A stretch of DNA of 64,000 bases from Xenopus tropicalis (lineage: Eukaryota; Chordata; Amphibia; Anura; Pipidae). The DNA is taken from the NCBI RefSeq assembly GCF_000004195.4, contig NC_030680.2, forward strand, positions 5,959,495 to 6,023,494. Direction: 5' to 3'. The translations under genes were made by a program, and so were the position numbers. Of the stretch, positions 38,407-48,670 are shown one piece after another (position 1 is the stretch's first letter; each line of letters begins with the position of its first letter). The notes below the pieces were generated by a model that was not told where the DNA came from, did no database searches, and saw nothing but the letters and a program-made list of their open reading frames with translations.

Positions 38407-41400
38407 ATGGATCATCCTATCCCATTCCTTACAGCCAATGTCTGTAGCATTAAGAATAAGAAGACCAGATTTTTGGCTTTTGATTTTTTTAGAAAGGTGG
38501 AGGCTGAAATCCTTTTCTTGCAGGAGACCAGGCTCACAACCAGAAGTGAGATTTTTGAAGCCAAAAGAGATTGGTGGCACGGACCCTCCTTTTGGTCTAT
38601 TGCTGAGGAGCCGGCAGGAGGGGTAGGAATACTTTTCAAAAATGTTCAGGGGTTGGAGATTAAAAAAATCATAGAAATCCAGGTTGGGCGTTGTTTGATG
38701 CTTGACATTGTATTCCAAGGGAATCTGATCAGATTGATCAATGTGTATGGCCCCCAGGGGCCCTCAGAGAGAAGGGAACTCTTATTAGAGATCAAACCGT
38801 ACCTGTATACATCAAGTCCAGTCATTTTGGCAGGGGACTTCAACCAAGTCCTGAGGGCAGTAGACAGGACTGGCAGATTCTGTAAATATGAGGGTTCATT
38901 TATGAATAAGTTGGCTGAGGATGCGGGTTTAGTAGATGTGGCCACATGGGGGGGTCGGGCAGGCAAACATACGTATTTCTGTGGGCAGAGAAGCAGCAGA
39001 ATAGATATGATTTTTGTTAAGAAAGGTGAATCTTTTACAGAGGTCTGTGAGAAGGCCGTTGAGTTCTCAGATCACTCGGTACTCTCCTTTCTGTATGGTA
39101 TCCGGAACCAGCCCAAGATTGGGAGGGGTTTATGGAGACTTGATGTAGGTTCCCTGGAAGGAGAACAGGCAGAACAATCTTTTGAGGATCTGCTGCTGGT
39201 GCAGATATCAAAGGTTGAGCTGTATGATTCTCTATCTGTATGGTGGGATGCAGCCAAGGATTCTTTCCGGTCCCTCTTCAAGTCTATCTCTTATAAAAAA
39301 GGGAGGGAGAAGGAGAGGAGGTATCAGTCCTTGAGAAAGGAGCTAGAGATCTGTATTTCGGAAGGGGAGGGGGCTGAAAAGCGAAACCGACTCAAGCAAC
39401 TGATCAGGCAACATCAGTACAGCCGGTACAAGTCTTTGGTTCTGGAAAGAGACTATGGGGCTTCTGTTTGCCCAGATCCTTGCCAGAACTGCAAAGAGGT
39501 TGTTGAGAAAAAGCTGGTTGAGGGTCTTTATGACTCCCAGGGTCATTTTCATAAGTCAAGGGAGGGGATCTTGGAAGCCGTTAGATCTTACTATGTTGGG
39601 CTTTTCAGGGAAAGAGTTTTGGATAAGGGAAAGACCGAGGCTTTCTTGAAGGCAACCCCAGGTCCCAATGCTGATCATTTGGATTTTTCCACTTTGGAAG
39701 CAGAAATAACACTGGAAGAGGTGATTCAGGCCATAGACAAACAGCAAAAGAAAAAGGCCCCAGGGCCTGATGGTCTAACAGCTGAGTTTTACAAAAGATT
39801 TAAAGACAGACTTGCTCCTGTTCTTGTTGAAGTCTTCAATGAGAGTTTGGAGAAGGGTAGTCTTCCTCCCTCTATGGGATACTCTTCCTTGATCCTGCTT
39901 TCAAAGGGGAAGGACTCAAGGCATGTTGAGAATTGGAGGCCCATTGCTCTTCTTAACACTGACAGAAAGATTCTTGCAAGAATTCTCTTTTCAAGGCTAA
40001 GTAAGTTTGCTGGCACTTTACTATCTTCTTTTCAGTACTGCACAGTGGAGGGACGTAGCATTTTTGGAGCAGTCCTTACAATAAGAGAGGCCTTAGAGAG
40101 GTGCAAAGTCCATAAATGGGGAAAGTATCTCCTGACCTTGGACCAAGCAAAGGCTTTTGATAAAGTTAATCACCAATACCTATGGGCTGCTTTGCTGAAA
40201 TACGGCATTCCGGGTCAGTTTGTCAGATGGTTACAGACTTTGTATCAAGGGGCAAGAAGCTTTCCATTGATTAATGGTTGGAGAGGCAAAGACTTTGAGG
40301 TGGGAGCAGGGGTAAGACAGGGGTGCCCTCTCAGTCCACTTTTGTATGTGTTTGCTCTGGACCCTTTCCTAAGAGCATTACAGCATAGTGCATTGGAGGG
40401 TGTTCGGTTTCCCTTGAGTCAGCCCTTTAAGTTAGTAGCCTACGCGGATGATGTGACCATTGTTCTGTCTAGACCAGAGGAGGCGTCTATGGTAATGGAG
40501 CACATCAGAAGCTACTCAGAGGCCTCTGGGTCTCTTGTCAACCAAGAAAAATCGGAAGCTTTTTGGGTCTTAGAGGAAGAGCCGGGTTTCCAACTAAAAG
40601 ACTTCCCTGTAGCCCCAGAGAGGATTAAGATCTTGGGTGTAAAATTTGGGAAGGGCGATAATGCAAAGGCAAATTGGGATGAGAAACTGAATGCCTGTGC
40701 AGCAAAGGTTCAGCGATGGAAGGCTTGGAGGCTGACCTATAGGGAAAGGATTAACGTTATCAAGTCTTTCTTGGTCCCTCTGCTTCTGTTTGTCTCTCAT
40801 ATCTTCTTGTTGCCAGAATCTTTCTACGCAAGAGTCCACAGTCTGTTCTTCCAAATGCTCTGGGGGAGCAGACTGAACCCAGTTAAAAGGGGAGTAACTT
40901 TCCTGCAGAGAAAGGAGGGAGGTTTGGGCATGCTGTGCCCGGTGGCTTTCTTCTGTGTCATATTCCTCAAATGTAACCTTGGGGGTATGGCTCAGGGGAA
41001 CGACTCTCTGTGGGAGAGCAGTATTAGGGCCTGGGTATCGCCTTTTATCAAGGACTGGCTGCTCAATGATAGGCTGAAGAGTGTCCGGATAAGAGGAGGT
41101 TGTGTCCCACCCCATGTAGCTCAGGCCTTGAAGCTCATTAGGAAGTGGCACATAGGGATGGAGGAACTCAAGTCTGCCCCTAGGAAAAACATTTATTTCA
41201 GGATTTTGGAGGTTTTCTTTTGTGTTCCCCTTGCTCTGAGAGACTGCACGAGCGAGACCCTGGCTCTGAGCCTAAAGTTCCTAAACAGTAAGAGACTGCC
41301 CAAAAAGTTTCAGGATAACGCTTGGCTCTCCCTCCAGGGGAAACTGTTTGTCAGGGGGAACCTACGGTATCTGAATGTGGGGGACAGGGAATGCCCCTGG

Positions 41401-41772
41401 GGCTGTGGCACGGATGAGACCCAGGAGCACTTTCTGTTAGACTGTGTCATTACCAAGAGCCTCAAATCTTCCCTGGCAAATACTTTACAGTTGGGTTTTT
41501 TGGAGAACTTGAATTATACGGAGATGGCGTACGGGATAGTGGGGCGTGAGTGTGCTGGCGCGGTAACTACGGAAACCCTGTATCTTATAATATCTGTTAT
41601 GCGCTATTATCTGTGGCATATGCGCTGCAAGTTAACCCTCAGTCAGAAGAGAGAAGCAGTGGGGCAAGTCACAGGGGCAATTGTAAGGGAGCTTGCTTTC
41701 ATTAAATCCAGAGAGACTGAGCGAAAGGCAGAGAATGTTGCACTCTGGGTAAATGTACATTTTCATTTGTGA
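38404..41772 (+). CDS. Tx1-like LINE ORF2 protein (APE-type endonuclease + reverse transcriptase)
   Basis: A 1,122-residue polyprotein that nicks the target and copies element RNA by target-primed reverse transcription. The N-terminal APE-like endonuclease shows N12, Q40-E41, NVYGP at 113-117, GDFN at 144-147, RID at 199-201 and SDH at 222-224, so all catalytic motifs are present. The reverse transcriptase spans about 440-720: APGPDG 452-457, motif A with D580 (DQAKAFD), RQGCPLSP from R638, and the active-site YADD 680-683. A C-terminal CCHC knuckle (C997, C1001, H1009, C1014) is typical of the L1/Tx1 lineage. There is no RNase H domain. Length and domain order match the family, and the frame is fully open. 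The endonuclease would set any target preference, here possibly the 104-bp minisatellite (inference). Confidence 0.95.
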   Translation: MMDHPIPFLTANVCSIKNKKTRFLAFDFFRKVEAEILFLQETRLTTRSEIFEAKRDWWHGPSFWSIAEEPAGGVGILFKNVQGLEIKKIIEIQVGRCLMLDIVFQGNLIRLINVYGPQGPSERRELLLEIKPYLYTSSPVILAGDFNQVLRAVDRTGRFCKYEGSFMNKLAEDAGLVDVATWGGRAGKHTYFCGQRSSRIDMIFVKKGESFTEVCEKAVEFSDHSVLSFLYGIRNQPKIGRGLWRLDVGSLEGEQAEQSFEDLLLVQISKVELYDSLSVWWDAAKDSFRSLFKSISYKKGREKERRYQSLRKELEICISEGEGAEKRNRLKQLIRQHQYSRYKSLVLERDYGASVCPDPCQNCKEVVEKKLVEGLYDSQGHFHKSREGILEAVRSYYVGLFRERVLDKGKTEAFLKATPGPNADHLDFSTLEAEITLEEVIQAIDKQQKKKAPGPDGLTAEFYKRFKDRLAPVLVEVFNESLEKGSLPPSMGYSSLILLSKGKDSRHVENWRPIALLNTDRKILARILFSRLSKFAGTLLSSFQYCTVEGRSIFGAVLTIREALERCKVHKWGKYLLTLDQAKAFDKVNHQYLWAALLKYGIPGQFVRWLQTLYQGARSFPLINGWRGKDFEVGAGVRQGCPLSPLLYVFALDPFLRALQHSALEGVRFPLSQPFKLVAYADDVTIVLSRPEEASMVMEHIRSYSEASGSLVNQEKSEAFWVLEEEPGFQLKDFPVAPERIKILGVKFGKGDNAKANWDEKLNACAAKVQRWKAWRLTYRERINVIKSFLVPLLLFVSHIFLLPESFYARVHSLFFQMLWGSRLNPVKRGVTFLQRKEGGLGMLCPVAFFCVIFLKCNLGGMAQGNDSLWESSIRAWVSPFIKDWLLNDRLKSVRIRGGCVPPHVAQALKLIRKWHIGMEELKSAPRKNIYFRILEVFFCVPLALRDCTSETLALSLKFLNSKRLPKKFQDNAWLSLQGKLFVRGNLRYLNVGDRECPWGCGTDETQEHFLLDCVITKSLKSSLANTLQLGFLENLNYTEMAYGIVGRECAGAVTTETLYLIISVMRYYLWHMRCKLTLSQKREAVGQVTGAIVRELAFIKSRETERKAENVALWVNVHFHL

Positions 41773-41883
41773 TTCTTCTTTGCTTCTGATTTTCATTGAG
41801 TAATAATGTGATGCATTTTTGTTTGCATTTCTGTTTCTGAAATGTTTATATTTTACTTGTAATGTTTTTACTTTCAATAAAAT
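41773..41883 (+). terminator. 3' UTR of the Tx1-like element with terminal AATAAA
   Basis: An AT-rich 111-bp tail after the ORF2 stop. AATAAA at 41,876-41,881 lies only two bases before the junction with the array, and no poly(A) or simple-repeat tail follows. This fits an element whose RNA 3' end is fixed by, or anneals to, target sequence rather than by a poly(A) tail. Confidence 0.7.
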
Positions 41884-42324
41884 CCCTACCCATATGTATA
41901 AATACAAATATACAGAGAAGGAATGTTCTGGGCACACAATAAGCTGTACCCCCATACTGTACTGTCTAAGGGAAACACTATGGCACCCCCTACCCATATG
42001 TATAAATACAAATATACAGAGAAGGAATGTTCTGGGCACACAATAAGCTGTACCCCCATACTGTACTGTCTAAGGGAAACACTATGGCACCCCCTACCCA
42101 TATGTATAAATACAAATATACAGAGAAGGAATGTTCTGGGCACACAATAAGCTGTACCCCCATACTGTACTGTCTAAGGGAAACACTATGGCACCCCCTA
42201 CCCATATGTATAAATACAAATATACAGAGAAGGAATGTTCTGGGCACACAATAAGCTGTACCCCCATACTGTACTGTCTAAGGGAAACACTATGGCACCC
42301 CCTACCCATATGTATAAATACAAG
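41884..42324 (+). repeat. 104-bp minisatellite, block B (right flank of the LINE, ~4 copies)
   Basis: The array resumes at ccctacccatatg and runs for about four units of the 104-bp repeat. All copies have caccccctaccc and gagaaggaat, so this side is fixed for a variant that is nearly absent from block A (first copy only). Confidence 0.95.
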
Positions 42325-42749
42325 GGTGGAAAGTGCCAGTTTTTAACACCTGTCTTCTCCGTATGACTCCGATGCAGCCGGCGTTGGCCAATAGTAATAA
42401 CTCAGGTTACGCCAGTTAGTTATAGCTGCAGCCATATGCCAAGCCACATCACTAGGAGTAATTAGACTGAGGGGCACCGGGTAACATTAATTGCTTATGG
42501 CATAACGACTCCGCACCTGGACCCATAATTACAGATAAGGAGGCGCTTGTGCCCGTCTGGGGGGGGGGGGCAGTTTTTAGCGAGGAACGCCTGGCGTGAC
42601 TGACACTGTATTAAACGCGGCTCTTCATCTTGAACATTTCTCATTCCTCTCAGTGTTCCATCTTTACTGCACGATGGTGACATTCAACTCTCTATAACTC
42701 AACCCCCTGCCATGGTGCCCTGCTTGCCAATTAAAGTGCCGCCTGTTTC
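42325..42749. other. Non-repetitive spacer, no gene recognised
   Basis: Single-copy-looking DNA with a G12 run at 42,559-42,570. The minus-strand frame at about 42,495-42,683 has no recognisable motif. Confidence 0.5.
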
Positions 42750-44298
42750 CACAATTCAGCAGGAACAGCCCCCTAAGTTTGCTCATAGCCTGTACAGAGA
42801 GATACCATAAAACTATGGCACATAGGGATTCCCCTGTACTAAGCACAATTCAGCAGGAACAGCCCCCTAAGTTTGCTCATAGCCTGTACAGAGAGATACC
42901 ATAAAACTATGGCACATAGGGATTCCCCTGTACTAAGCACAATTCAGCAGGAACAGCCCCCTAAGTTTGCTCATAGCCTGTACAGAGAGATACCATAAAA
43001 CTATGGCACATAGGGATTCCCCTGTACTAAGCACAATTCAGCAGGAACAGCCCCCTAAGTTTGCTCATAGCCTGTACAGAGAGATACAATAAAACTATGG
43101 CACATAGGGATTCCCCTGTACTAAGCACAATTCAGCAGGAACAGCCCCCTAAGTTTGGCCATAGCCTGTACAGAGAGATACCATAAAACCATGGCACATA
43201 GGGATTCCCCTGTACTAAGCACAATTCAGCAGGAACAGCCCCCTAAGTTTGCCCATAGCCTGTACAGAGAGATACCATAAAACTATGGCACATAGGGATT
43301 CCCCTGTACTAAGCACAATTCAGCAGGAACAGCCCCCTAAGTTTGCTTATAGCCTGTACAGAGAGATACCATAAAACTATGGCACATAGGGATTCCCCTG
43401 TACTAAGCACAATTCAGCAGGAACAGCCCCCTAAGTTTGGCCATAGCCTGTACAGAGAGATACCATAAAACTATGGCACATAGGGATTCCCCTGTACTAA
43501 GCACAATTCAGCAGGAACAGCCCCCTAAGTTTGCCCATAGCCTGTACAGAGAGATACCATAAAACTATGGCACATAGGGATTCCCCTGTACTAAGCACAA
43601 TTCAGCAGGAACAGCCCCCTAAGTTTGCCCATAGCCTGTACAGAGAGATACCATAAAACTATGGCACATAGGGATTCCCCTGTACTAAGCACAATTCAGC
43701 AGGAACAGCCCCCTAAGTTTGCCCATAGCCTGTACAGAGAGGTACCATAAAACTATGGCACATAGGGATTCCCCTGTACTAAGCACAATTCAGCAGGAAC
43801 AGCCCCCTAAGTTTGCCCATAGCCTGTACAGAGAGATACCATAAAACTATGGCACATAGGGATTCCCCTGTACTAAGCACAATTCAGCAGGAACAGCCCC
43901 CTAAGTTTGCCCATAGCCTGTACAGAGAGATACCATAAAACTATGGCACATAGGGATTCCCCTGTACTAAGCACAATTCAGCAGGAACAGCCCCCTAAGT
44001 TTGCTCATAGCCTGTACAGAGAGATACCATAAAACTATGGCACATAGGGATTCCCCTGTACTAAGCACAATTCAGCAGGAACAGCCCCCTAAGTTTGCTC
44101 ATAGCCTGTACAGAGAGATACCATAAAACTATGGCACATAGGGATTCCCCTGTACTAAGCACAATTCAGCAGGAACAGCCCCCTAAGTTTGCTCATAACC
44201 TGTACAGAGAGATACCATAAAACTATGGCACATAGGGATTCCCCTGTACTAAGCACAATTCAGCAGGAACAGCCCCCTAAGTTTGCTCATAGCCTGTA
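42750..44298 (+). repeat. 94-bp minisatellite, forward block (~16.5 copies)
   Basis: Copies 94 bp apart containing cacaattcagcaggaacagc, cagagagataccataaaact and cacatagggattcccctgta. Divergence is very low; the main variant is ctcatag / cccatag / gccatag. The same unit occurs inverted at 59.19-61.36 kb. Confidence 0.95.
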
Positions 44299-44984
44299 TT
44301 TTTAAGGTAAAATCCACCTCATTGTTTTTTCCTTTCATGTCAGTTTCAGTTGGCACAGGACGTACTTGCAGCTAAATGCCAGGTTCCAGCGGGTACAGCG
44401 GGTGCTACAGGGAAGGGGCAGCGCTGCACAATGACAAACAATATATAATTTCGCGGCGGCGCTGTATGTACTGCGAGCGTTTATTTAAATCCACACAATC
44501 TGCTGCGAATGCTAAATGAGCCGTGAGTGCGACATAAATCACAAACAGGAAAATGATTTGCAAATAAACTGTTAGCAGCCCGCGGGCGCCCGCCATTACG
44601 GATCCGTTCCCTCGTTTTGTGCCGTCTCCGAAAGGCTCACGTTGGAAATCTAACAACTGGGAATAGGGCTGTACAGTGGCCCAGCACTGAGCATCATGGG
44701 AGTTGTAGTTCAATTCACTTTCTTAGCTCACATGATTGAGAAATTCCACATTATGCCACAAGGGGGAGCAGTTAAAAGTAGCTGCAGAGAAAATAATAAA
44801 ATCTTGGATAACGGCATTGCTGCAAAGGCTGGAGAGAGGCTTGGAGAAGGGCAATTGGCCCTTAATGGTACTGCCCGACTATCCAGGTATATCTGCCAGC
44901 TCATAGGTTGGTTTCTATAGGTCTATTTGCCTATGCCATTGGTCTGCAGGTGTATTCTGGGCAACAATTAGCTGTTACCGGGGG
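44299..44984. other. Non-repetitive spacer, no gene recognised
   Basis: Single-copy-looking sequence. Overlapping opposite-strand frames at about 44,405-44,713 (-) and 44,696-44,920 (+) show no known domain. The phrase catgggagttgtagttcaa near 44,695 resembles a motif common in vertebrate repeats and promoters. Confidence 0.45.
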
Positions 44985-46434
44985 GTAAATAAAACAGTAC
45001 CTGTACTTGATCCCAACTAAGATATAATTACCCCTTATTGGGGGCAGAACAGCCCTATTGGGTTTATTTAATGGTTAAATGATTCCCTTTTCTCTGTAAT
45101 AATAAAACAGTACCTGTACTTGATCCCAACTAAGATATAATTACCCCTTATTGGGGGCAGAACAGTCCTATTGGGTTTATTTCATGGTTAAATGATTCCC
45201 TTTTCTCTGTAATAATAAAACAGTACCTGTACTTGATCCCAACTAAGATATAATTACCCCTTATTGGGGGCAGAACAGCCCTATTGGGTTTATTTAATGG
45301 TTAAATGATTCCCTTTTCTCTGTAATAATAAAACAGTACCTGTACTTGATCCCAACTAAGATATAATTACCCCTTATTGGGGCAGAACAGCCCTATTGGG
45401 TTTATTTAATGGTTAAATGATTCCCTTTTCTCTGTAATAATAAAACAGTACCTGTACTTGATCCCAACTAAGATATAATTACCCCTTATTGGGGGCAGAA
45501 CAGTCCTATTGGGTTTATTTCATGGTTAAATGATTCCCTTTTCTCTGTAATAATAAAACAGTACCTGTACTTGATCCCAACTAAGATATAATTACCCCTT
45601 ATTGGGGGCAGAACAGCCCTATTGGGTTTATTTCATGGTTAAATGATTCCCTTTTCTCTGTAATAATAAAACAGTACCTGTACTTGATCCCAACTAAGAT
45701 ATAATTACCCCTTATTGGGGGCAGAACAGTCCTATTGGGTTTATTTCATGGTTAAATGATTCCCTTTTCTCTGTAATAATAAAACAGTACCTGTACTTGA
45801 TCCCAACTAAGATATAATTACCCCTTATTGGGGGCAGAACAGCCCTATTGGGTTTATTTAATGGTTAAATGATTCCCTTTTCTCTGTAATAATAAAACAG
45901 TACCTGTACTTGATCCCAACTAAGATATAATTACCCCTTATTGGGGGCAGAACAGCCCTATTGGGTTTATTTAATGGTTAAATGATTCCCTTTTCTCTGT
46001 AATAATAAAACAGTACCTGTACTTGATCCCAACTAAGATATAATTACCCCTTATTGGGGGCAGAACAACCCTATTGGGTTTATTTAATGGTTAAATGATT
46101 CCCTTTTCTCTGTAATAATAAAACAGTACCTGTACTTGATCCCAACTAAGATATAATTACCCCTTATTGGGGGCAGAACAACCCTATTGGGTTTATTTAA
46201 TGGTTAAATGATTCCCTTTTCTCTGTAATAATAAAACAGTACCTGTACTTGATCCCAACTAAGGTATAATTACCCTTATTGGGGCAGAACAGCCCTATTG
46301 GGTTTATTTAATGGTTAAATGATTTTTAGCAGACTTAAGTTATGGAGAACCAAATTACGGAAAGATCCCTTATCCGGAAAACCCCAGATCCCGAGCATTC
46401 TGGATAACAGGTCCCATACCTGTACTTAGTTGCC
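44985..46434 (+). mobile_element. 5'-truncated MITE carrying a 112-bp tandem array (~12 copies)
   Basis: Twelve copies, 112-113 bp apart, contain aataataaaacagtacctgt, gatcccaactaagatataat and ccctattgggtttatttaat. The last copy runs into a MITE right end (acttaagttatggagaac, then cttatccggaaaacc, then gtcccatacctgta, ending at 46,434). The matching left terminus seen in the complete element at 53.3 kb is missing here: the array begins abruptly at taaataaaacagtacc. Confidence 0.85.
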
Positions 46435-47756
46435 AGGGCCCAACGCCCAGAGGGTTCAATGTGGGCACAAACTAGGCATGCTCTGGGCACTCTATTACAT
46501 GCCCCCTGTTTAGCTGTTACTATAATGTTCTATGGGAGCAGAAAGGGCCAATGGGACTCTTGGAGGGCATTTACGATGCTTATTACTAATTGCAATAATA
46601 AAGTAATATTTTTTTGTAATGTCCCTCCAGCTGAACTACATCTCCCAGCATGCCCTAAGAGAAAAAGGGGGCTGCAATCAGAGGCCCTGTGGCAGAGGTG
46701 GATGGAGAAAAGAATAGTTTGGGTGGATCATGATGCCTCAGGGGCCCCAGTAGGGTTGCCCCCCATGATGTCACACCCTGCCCCTGTCCGGAGTTCCAGG
46801 GCAGGAGAGGTGGCAACTCTAGGCCCCGGTGAGCAATGGGCTAATTATAAGGCTCTCTGGGGCATGATGGTGGCCCTGGCTGCAATGACCTGGAAGGTAA
46901 GTAGTACAGGTTGCACCAAGTCTTGTAACCCATAGAAACCAATGGTCACCTGTGTAAAAGCGAACCTTGTGATTGGCTGCTATGGGTTCCTAGGCCTAGC
47001 GCTCACTTTGACATTACCCACAACTGCCCCCGTGGCATCCACGGAAGCCCTTCTCTGCCCCACAGAACTAAAGGTGAAAGGGGGGGGCAGTAAGTGGCAT
47101 TTAAACTCTCAGCCAATCCCTGAGGTGCGGGGATGCCCCATCTGACTGGGAACGTTGCCAGAGTCGCATATTCACACCCCGACTTCTGACTCCCCAGCAC
47201 TTTCTCTACACAGGCCCCTGCTGGACTAGAGACAAACTACAGGGAAGCACAATGCAGTTACATTTACATTTTCACTGTAAAATACAAATACTGGCAGGAT
47301 CCATATCTAATGGGCTTTTATTTGCAAAATGGGCCTGAAGCCATAGAGACGGTCTCCTTGCCCCCCCCCCCCATACACTTTGTACTACGGAGAAGCTCAT
47401 TCTTTGGGGCACGGGGGGGGGGGGGGGGGGGGGGGGCATATCTAGAGTTTCTGCTCTCAGAAGACTCCCCAGTAAGACTGGAAGGTGAGAACCCTCTGTA
47501 CAGGAAAAGAGCCCCCGGGTTCCGTGCAAATGAGACGCCCCCCGGCGCAGCTACCCCAGGAGCCGCAACTGCACCATGCAACTCGCATACAAATCCGCTG
47601 CTCAGCATGCGCGGGCAGTCTCCTCGCTGCAGGACTCCGGAATGCGCATCAAAAGTACCAGCGTCCTTCATGAGTCTCATCTGAATCACTTTGGCTGCAA
47701 TGAGATTTCGACCCTTTCCCTGCCCCATAATTTCCTTGGTGGGGGGGTGCAACCAA
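46435..47756. other. Spacer with a 24-base G tract, no gene recognised
   Basis: Single-copy-looking DNA with a pure G24 run at 47,413-47,436 and shorter C runs. The plus-strand frame at about 46,459-46,935 (158 codons) and the crossing frames at 47,310-47,770 have no recognisable domain or exon signals. The phrase actacatctcccagcatgcc near 46,635 resembles a ZNF143-type motif, but similar phrases occur in repeats. Confidence 0.45.
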
Positions 47757-48608
47757 TATTCTGCCCCCAATAAGGGGTAATTATATCTTAGTTGGGATCA
47801 AGTACAGGTACTGTTTTATTATTACAGAGAAAAGGGAATCATTTAACCATGAAATAAACCCAATAGGGCTGTTCTGCCCCAATAAGGGGTAATTATATCT
47901 TAGTTGGGATCAAGTACAGGTACTGTTTTATTATTACAGAGAAAAGGGAATCATTTAACCATGAAATAAAACCAATAGGGCTGTTCTGCCCCCAATAAGG
48001 GGTAATTATATCTTAGTTGGGATCAAGTACAGGTACTGTTTTATTATTACAGAGAAAAGGGAATCATTTAACCATGAAATAAACCCAATAGGGCTGTTCT
48101 GCCCCAATAAGGGGTAATTATATCTTAGTTGGGATCAAGTACAGGTACTGTTTTATTATTACAGAGAAAAGGGAATCATTTAACCATGAAATAAACCCAA
48201 TAGGGCTGTTCTGCCCCAATAAGGGGTAATTATATCTTAGTTGGGATCAAGTACAGGTACTGTTTTATTATTACAGAGAAAAGGGAATCATTTAACCATT
48301 AAATAAACCCAATAGGGCTGTTCTGCCCCCAATAAGGGGTAATTATATCTTAGTTGGGATCAAGTACAGGTACTGTTTTATTATTACAGAGAAAAGGGAA
48401 TCATTTAACCATTAAATAAACCCAATAGAGCTGTTCTGCCCCAATAAGGGGTAATTATATCTTAGTTGGGATCAAGTACAGGTACTGTTTTATTATTACA
48501 GAGAAAAGGGAATCATTTAACCATTAAATAAACCCAATAGAGCTGTTCTGCCCCAATAAGGGGTAATTATATCTTAGTTGGGATCAAGTACAGGTACTGT
48601 TTTATTAT
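47757..48608 (-). repeat. 112-bp MITE-derived array, inverted, left of the Penelope element (~7.5 copies)
   Basis: Reverse-complement copies of the 112-bp unit (ggggtaattatatcttagtt, caagtacaggtactgtttta). There is no MITE terminus at the left edge, so the array stands free of its parent element. It is interrupted at 48,608 by the Penelope-like element. Confidence 0.95.
48594..48608. repeat. Target-site duplication, left copy (15 bp)
   Basis: The sequence gtactgttttattat immediately precedes the Penelope-like element and recurs right after it at 50,497-50,511. It is part of the 112-bp unit, so the element inserted into the array. Because the flanks come from a repeat, part of the match could be fortuitous, but the phase fits a simple duplication. 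Confidence 0.75.
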
Positions 48609-48645
48609 GTCTATGAAGATTTTCATTCATCCAGGTCATGGTATA

Positions 48646-48670
48646 TCTAGTATAAATAAATTTGAAGCAA
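48646..48670 (+). repeat. Inverted terminal repeat of the Penelope-like element, left arm (25 bp)
   Basis: The 25 bases starting tctagtataaataaattt are the exact reverse complement of 50,471-50,495. A few further outer bases also match (gta-n-atctag). The left arm is joined directly to reverse-transcriptase coding sequence. Confidence 0.9.

Larger units (their letters stand above)
35406..41883 (+). mobile_element. Full-length Tx1-like non-LTR retrotransposon inserted in the 104-bp minisatellite
   Basis: A two-ORF LINE of about 6.5 kb sits inside a 104-bp tandem array, which resumes on the far side. It has a short 5' leader (~161 bp), ORF1 with three CCHC zinc knuckles, ORF2 with APE-like endonuclease, reverse transcriptase and a C-terminal CCHC motif, and a ~110-bp 3' UTR ending in AATAAAAT with no poly(A) tail. 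This architecture matches the Tx1 (L1-related) clade, several members of which insert at specific repeated targets. Relative to the repeat unit, about 28 bp between the two junctions is absent. Inside a tandem array this could equally be a ~76-bp target duplication. Both ORFs are uninterrupted, so the copy may be young. The exact family name needs a Repbase comparison. Confidence 0.9.

Noticed and set aside
40594..41151. 185-codon minus-strand frame
   Set aside because: It lies wholly antisense to LINE ORF2 and has no recognisable domain.
46459..46935. 158-codon plus-strand frame as a host gene
   Set aside because: No domain, no plausible exon borders, and the composition resembles flanking noncoding DNA.
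48607..48670. ATG codons at 48,607 onward as the start of the Penelope protein
   Set aside because: This part is target duplication and inverted terminal sequence. Protein similarity starts only after about 48,671.
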